A stretch of DNA of 64,000 bases from Sipunculus nudus (taxonomy: Eukaryota; Annelida; Sipuncula; Golfingiida; Sipunculidae). Positions 60,541 to 64,000 of this stretch are shown piece after piece; the stretch's first letter is position 1, and each line of letters opens with the position of its first letter. The translations under genes and the position numbers were made by a program. Location of the stretch: NCBI GenBank assembly GCA_026874595.1, contig CM049317.1:66316618-66380617 (forward strand), written 5' to 3'. The notes under the pieces are model-generated. The model saw only the letters and a program-made list of their open reading frames with translations, was not told where the DNA came from and did no database searches.

Positions 60541-60700
60541 CTGGGTGACAAAAGCGGACTGAACTGTCTCGCTAGTGAAGCATGCTTTTCTAGCGAAGCG
60601 GTTGGTACGCCGGACATGTGCGCCACCAGCATAGGTTCGAATTCGGGATTGGCCCAATGTTTTCCCCTGAGCAATTTGTATTCGTACCGTCCAACGTGAC
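60537..60700 (+). mobile_element. tRNA-derived SINE, copy 1
   Basis: Pol III promoter boxes at tRNA-like spacing: A-box-like TAGCGAAGCGGTTGG at 60591 and B-box GGTTCGAATTC at 60634. They are preceded by 'gtgacaaaagcggactgaactgtctcg' and followed by 'gggattggcccaatgttttcccctgagcaattt'. Copy 2 repeats the whole 257 bases later. Confidence 0.75.
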
Positions 60701-60793
60701 GGTTAATTTTGTGGCCCAGGGAAGAAGCTCACCAGAGTGTGACTTCTGGGAAAATTAGTCTTGTTCTGATAGCAGAACGCTCTCACGACGGGG

Positions 60794-60950
60794 TGTTACA
60801 GGGTGACAAAAGCGGACCGAACTGTCTCGCCAAAGATGCATGCTTTTCTAGCGAAGCGGATGGTACGCCGGACTTGTGCGCCACCGTTATAAGTTCGGAT
60901 CCGGGATCGGCCCAGTGTTTTGTCCTGAATAATTTGTCTTCGTAACAACA
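60794..60950 (+). mobile_element. tRNA-derived SINE, copy 2
   Basis: Same text in the same orientation, A-box TAGCGAAGCGGATGG at 60849 and B-box relative AGTTCGGATCC at 60892 (decayed). The ~90 bp between copies (60701-60793) starts 'ggttaattttgtggcccaggg'. Confidence 0.72.
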
Positions 60951-61179
60951 TATGCATACATACATACATACATATAATGAATCGCGACACCATAACAACA
61001 TGAGCTTCTGACACAGCTAAACTAGTACGCACATGAAATATCACTTTACTTTATACATTCACGGACCAGAGAATGAAAACTTAATAACCAAGCCAAGTCC
61101 TTACTTCAGTCAAGAAGTTAATGTCAGGTAGCATAATTTTAACCAATTGTCATACGCGTTTAATGTTCTTGATTCGATC

Positions 61180-61478
61180 AATTGAGTAGTAAATAAATTT
61201 CGTCCACATAATGGAAGATTTCATAAACTCCCTCATCCGGAATCAAATCAATTGGTAGCAGTCAACCAAATATTATTTTAACCATAAGCTTTTGATCCTC
61301 CTTGAACTTAGAAATAAATGCTTCTGACAAAAAGGTCCTAATCCGCTGCCACATCAAATCACGCAGCTCGATTAATGCAAAGCTTCCGAAAAGTACGTTT
61401 TCAATTGTATCCCGGAACATTGTTCCACATAAAATACATAATTCCCTGTCAGAAAACCGAAGATTTGGAGTAACTTAA
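61180..61478 (-). mobile_element. LINE ORF2 C-terminal remnant (zinc-finger end)
   Basis: The minus strand reads RFSDRELCILCGTMFRDTIE, then FGSFALIELRDLMWQRIRTF and a charged helix, with a stop at 61262-61264 and the same frame continuing LLPIDLIPDEGVYEIFHYVD. The C-x2-C followed by an aliphatic/aromatic helix resembles the C-terminal zinc-binding end of reverse-transcriptase polyproteins. Family assignment is tentative; the reverse transcriptase core is absent. Confidence 0.5.
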
Positions 61479-62090
61479 ATACGTGCCAAATACATAATCA
61501 TAAATAATGAACCTGGATAAATAAAAGCGACTTTCCAGATGGGAGACGGACACGAACAAACAGGCAAAATATCGTAAAATGTTTGTAGGTGATCATCAAT
61601 GGAAACATTTTCCTCGTATATGGATTGTTCAAAAGCATTTATTGCAACACGTTTCCATGCTCGTTACATGGGAATGATCATGAGTTGAGAATAATGCTAA
61701 AAAATACCCAATAAGGTATACTTAGTGAGTATGCTCAAGATTTCGCCGACAAAGCTTCCCTCAGCATGACGTCTACAAATACATATATGCATTTCTCTCA
61801 GGAGTGGTTTAACATCAGCCTTAAATTTTGCTTGTCCATGGATCTTGGATTGTTTTAGCTTGTAAACAAGACTGGTGGTTGCATTTTTAATCAATTTCTT
61901 CTGCTGTACACCTGTAGGACTGTTTTTGGTGAGAATCACACATATCTTGAGTGATTTGGATGTATTTGGAAAGAAATAAAGCTGGTCTTCAAGTGCATAA
62001 TGAACAGGTAAGGTAATAAGGTTGTAGTACAAATAATCAATCATCAAACATTGATAATACTGTTTGTAATAGAATGTTATCATATTTTAG

Positions 62091-62405
62091 GGGACAAAGA
62101 TGGCATCATCTTGGACCAGTTAACGAAGAAGTACAAAGCTATCGATTACACAGCCTTAGATCCAAACCATGAACAGATGTCGTATTTTAAAACCAACATC
62201 ACAGAGAGCGGTAAATTTAAAAATGTCTCGTTCCGCTTGCTTGAGGAGACGGCTGATGAGTATATGAAGAGTCACTCACAGTCCTTCAACTTCATCCATA
62301 TGATACACATGCTGTATTACGTGAAAAACGTGCAGGAAACGATAGCACATTATTTCCAATGTTTGTCACCAAGGGGCATAATGCTCATATTTCAAGAGAA
62401 CAAAG
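62091..62405 (+). CDS. HNMT-like gene, copy C, exon 2
   Basis: Acceptor CATATTTTAG|GGGAC, donor AAAG|GTAAAT, 315 bp, phase 1 in and out. It is two codons shorter than in A and B, because the REHPSQ segment is SHSQ here, an in-frame six-base difference typical of a maintained frame. The pocket motif FIHMIHMLYY is identical to A. Open throughout. Confidence 0.9.
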
Positions 62406-63098
62406 GTAAATTTTCTACCTTAAGATTGTGAATTACTGATATGTTATCTGTGTTTTACTTGATGGCATTACCACTCGACTTAGGACATGTAAACTTGTAT
62501 GTTGCCACACCTTGAAAAATGCCTATTACTGGTCTTGAACTGTTGGGGATTATGTGAAGTGTGCCCTAAAGGCAATCTTTCCCATAATTCCTGAAAAACT
62601 GTGATAGTTTTTCCATGAAGGTACTATTGCAGTGCCATCTGTCAGGAGCTATGTAAACAATGCAAGAACTGGTTAAAGGCAAGCTTTTATAGTTTTAACT
62701 TGGATGCTTGAGCCTTTATCCAAGACAAACCTTTTTTCCTATATACTCAAATTCACTTTTTTTTATCTGTTTCCAGTTTATGTTAGGTGTCTGAACATTA
62801 TCTTTTACTAGCATATTAATATAATATTTCTTGTTTAAATTTTTGAAATCAGTTTGTACTGGTCTTGCTTATCATATAGAATTGTACAATGTAAATTGTT
62901 AAATTGTAAAATGTACTACATACATGAAAATTTAATATCAGTTAATGAAACAAACTTCAGTTTTGAACTACTGGAGGTACTGAGAATGAATATAAAATGT
63001 ATTTTGATATCACAAAATAATAGTATTATTTTAAGAATTAATGACTGAAAATTTGAATATCTCGATGATTATGGACTTTTTACTTTCTGTATGTTCAG

Positions 63099-63245
63099 CT
63101 TCACGTCTCGCAAGCATTCAGGAGAAGTTCAAAGGTCACCTGGCGGATGGATTTGCGTTCAAATTCAGCGATAATATAGCTCGGGCACTTGAGGCACTTG
63201 AGCTGCCTTATCAGAAATACGAGCTTATCAGTCGATGTGACATCA
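63099..63245 (+). CDS. HNMT-like gene, copy C, exon 3
   Basis: Acceptor ATGTTCAG|CTTCAC, donor GACATCA|GTTTGT, 147 bp, phases as in the other copies. It encodes ASIQEKFKGHLADGF and onward to RCDI. By comparison with A and B the last exon should follow about 1.3-1.4 kb downstream, just outside the window, so completeness of this copy cannot be judged here. Confidence 0.88.
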
Positions 63246-64000
63246 GTTTGTATCATATCTTTTCTGTTTTTAATAGTAAAATGTAAAGCACTCACCTAAT
63301 TGAAATATGAATGTCTATAAACATGATCATCCAGTAATAAACTATAGTCATTTAAAACATCATACACACGGTTATAGCTAGGCTAATTAGAGTGCCGGCC
63401 AAACTTAGGACAATGGGAAAATAAGCGGAGGTGGTCACGGTTGGGTCCCGGGGCTCTAAGATGGCCCTTTGTAGGATCAAGGGGCAAAACCCCGTTGGGG
63501 GGCCAGCGCCCTCTGAACCTCTCCTGGGTTTAACATGTTTTTAATGGCATTGGAAAGCTCTCAAAAGAGGTGGACAGGGGAGGTGGAATTGATAAGAAAA
63601 ATATAATACACACACGAGTGACTATTAGCTATTTTAGCTATTTAAAATACTTTATTATGCATTAGTTATTATTTACAACATTCTTTAAACAGTTGAAAAC
63701 ATACTAGGAGTAATATCGTACAGGTTTTCAAGTATTTTTATGTTTCTTTTTAACTAACAACTGTATTAACTATCCTTCAAAAACGCTCCGAAAATTCTGA
63801 TTGGAATCTCCGGCTCATCAGAGATTCTCCAACTTTTAGACAGACCTGTTAAACCGGAACTTTCTGGATGTGCACTGTGACCTTGACTCCGCAATTTGCC
63901 AATCACATTGGGGATTCTGGTGTATTACCCATTGCATCTCGCATAAATTATGATAATGTCAGGTATTTACATTGAGTGCACATATTCGGTTTTGGAATAT
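63246..64000 (+). other. HNMT copy C intron 3 (start)
   Basis: Inverted counterpart of A 11789-11240. It contains a copy of the 'aaccatgtttttaatggcatt' text found in A and B; the last exon is expected beyond the window. Confidence 0.6.

Larger units (their letters stand above)
57050..61770. other. Insertion in block C (within HNMT copy C intron 1)
   Basis: A and B have nothing corresponding. It holds the CRE and THAP remnant, about 1.2 kb with no feature (57740-58930), GC-richer open frames (58939-59480) without family match, a microsatellite tract, two SINE copies and a LINE C-terminal remnant. Terminal repeats of the whole insertion were not found, so it looks like nested or successive insertions. 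Confidence 0.6.
61770..64000 (-). repeat. Inverted copy of the duplicated block, block C part 2
   Basis: Homology to A resumes here on the minus strand (A about 13190 down to 11250) and runs off the window end. It carries HNMT-like exons 2 and 3 on the plus strand. At 63400-63600 the text mirrors A 11640-11740, including the 'catgtttttaatggcattgg' stretch. Confidence 0.88.

Noticed and set aside
60270-61001. Two minus-strand frames sharing a peptide with SGVP and [13 protein letters not shown]
   Set aside because: The shared peptide is the reverse strand of the two SINE copies; tRNA-like Pol III boxes explain the text better.

Overview
This window is animal nuclear DNA: coding sequence is sparse and split into short exons with GT-AG introns, and most of the space is transposon remnants, tandem arrays, microsatellites and long poly(G) runs. 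Repeat style and gene content suggest a marine invertebrate (mollusc or hemichordate type is a guess from repeat style). No bacterial-type operon, CRISPR array or intact viral genome was seen.

The main architecture is a three-fold duplication of one block carrying a histamine N-methyltransferase-like (HNMT-like) gene. Block A (1-22460) and block B (33497-49838) are direct copies. Block C (52250-57050 and 61770 to the window end) is an inverted, partial copy split by a 4.7 kb insertion. Copy A is complete on the minus strand: four exons join in phase to a 286-residue product. Copy B has the same four exons, but a 7 bp deletion shifts the frame of exon 1 and a substitution removes the usual acceptor of exon 3. 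Copy C lies on the plus strand, has three intact exons, and should have its last exon beyond 64000. All three keep the S-adenosylmethionine-binding part of the fold but differ from mammalian HNMT at the residues that hold the histamine imidazole.

Between A and B (22461-33496) lies single-copy sequence with the 3' end of a mitochondrial poly(A) polymerase (MTPAP-like) gene on the plus strand: three phase-compatible exons ending in a stop and a polyadenylation signal. Two inverted-repeat DNA transposons lie in or beside it. A and B each also carry one broken MTPAP-type nucleotidyltransferase exon with a shared in-frame stop and a changed catalytic residue. An unrecognised minus-strand coding segment (22587-22838) and a 59-residue ORF (22345-22524) sit at the A/unique border.

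Repeats: a LINE remnant (PHD-like finger, coiled coil, endonuclease) is shared by A and B. Several array families all carry the 12 bp palindrome GGTGGCGCCACC: one with two palindromes per ~278 bp unit spaced alternately ~129 and ~149 bp (6.3-9.9 kb, 17.8-18.9 kb, 44.0-45.0 kb, inverted at 53.1-53.9 kb), and one with one palindrome per ~342 bp unit (19.3-20.5 kb, 45.4-46.7 kb). The insertion in C holds a frameshifted THAP domain behind a CRE site, two tandem tRNA-derived SINE copies, a TA/CA-rich microsatellite tract and the C-terminal end of a LINE polyprotein. Coordinates of repeat edges are by eye and approximate; exon edges follow visible splice sites and phase.
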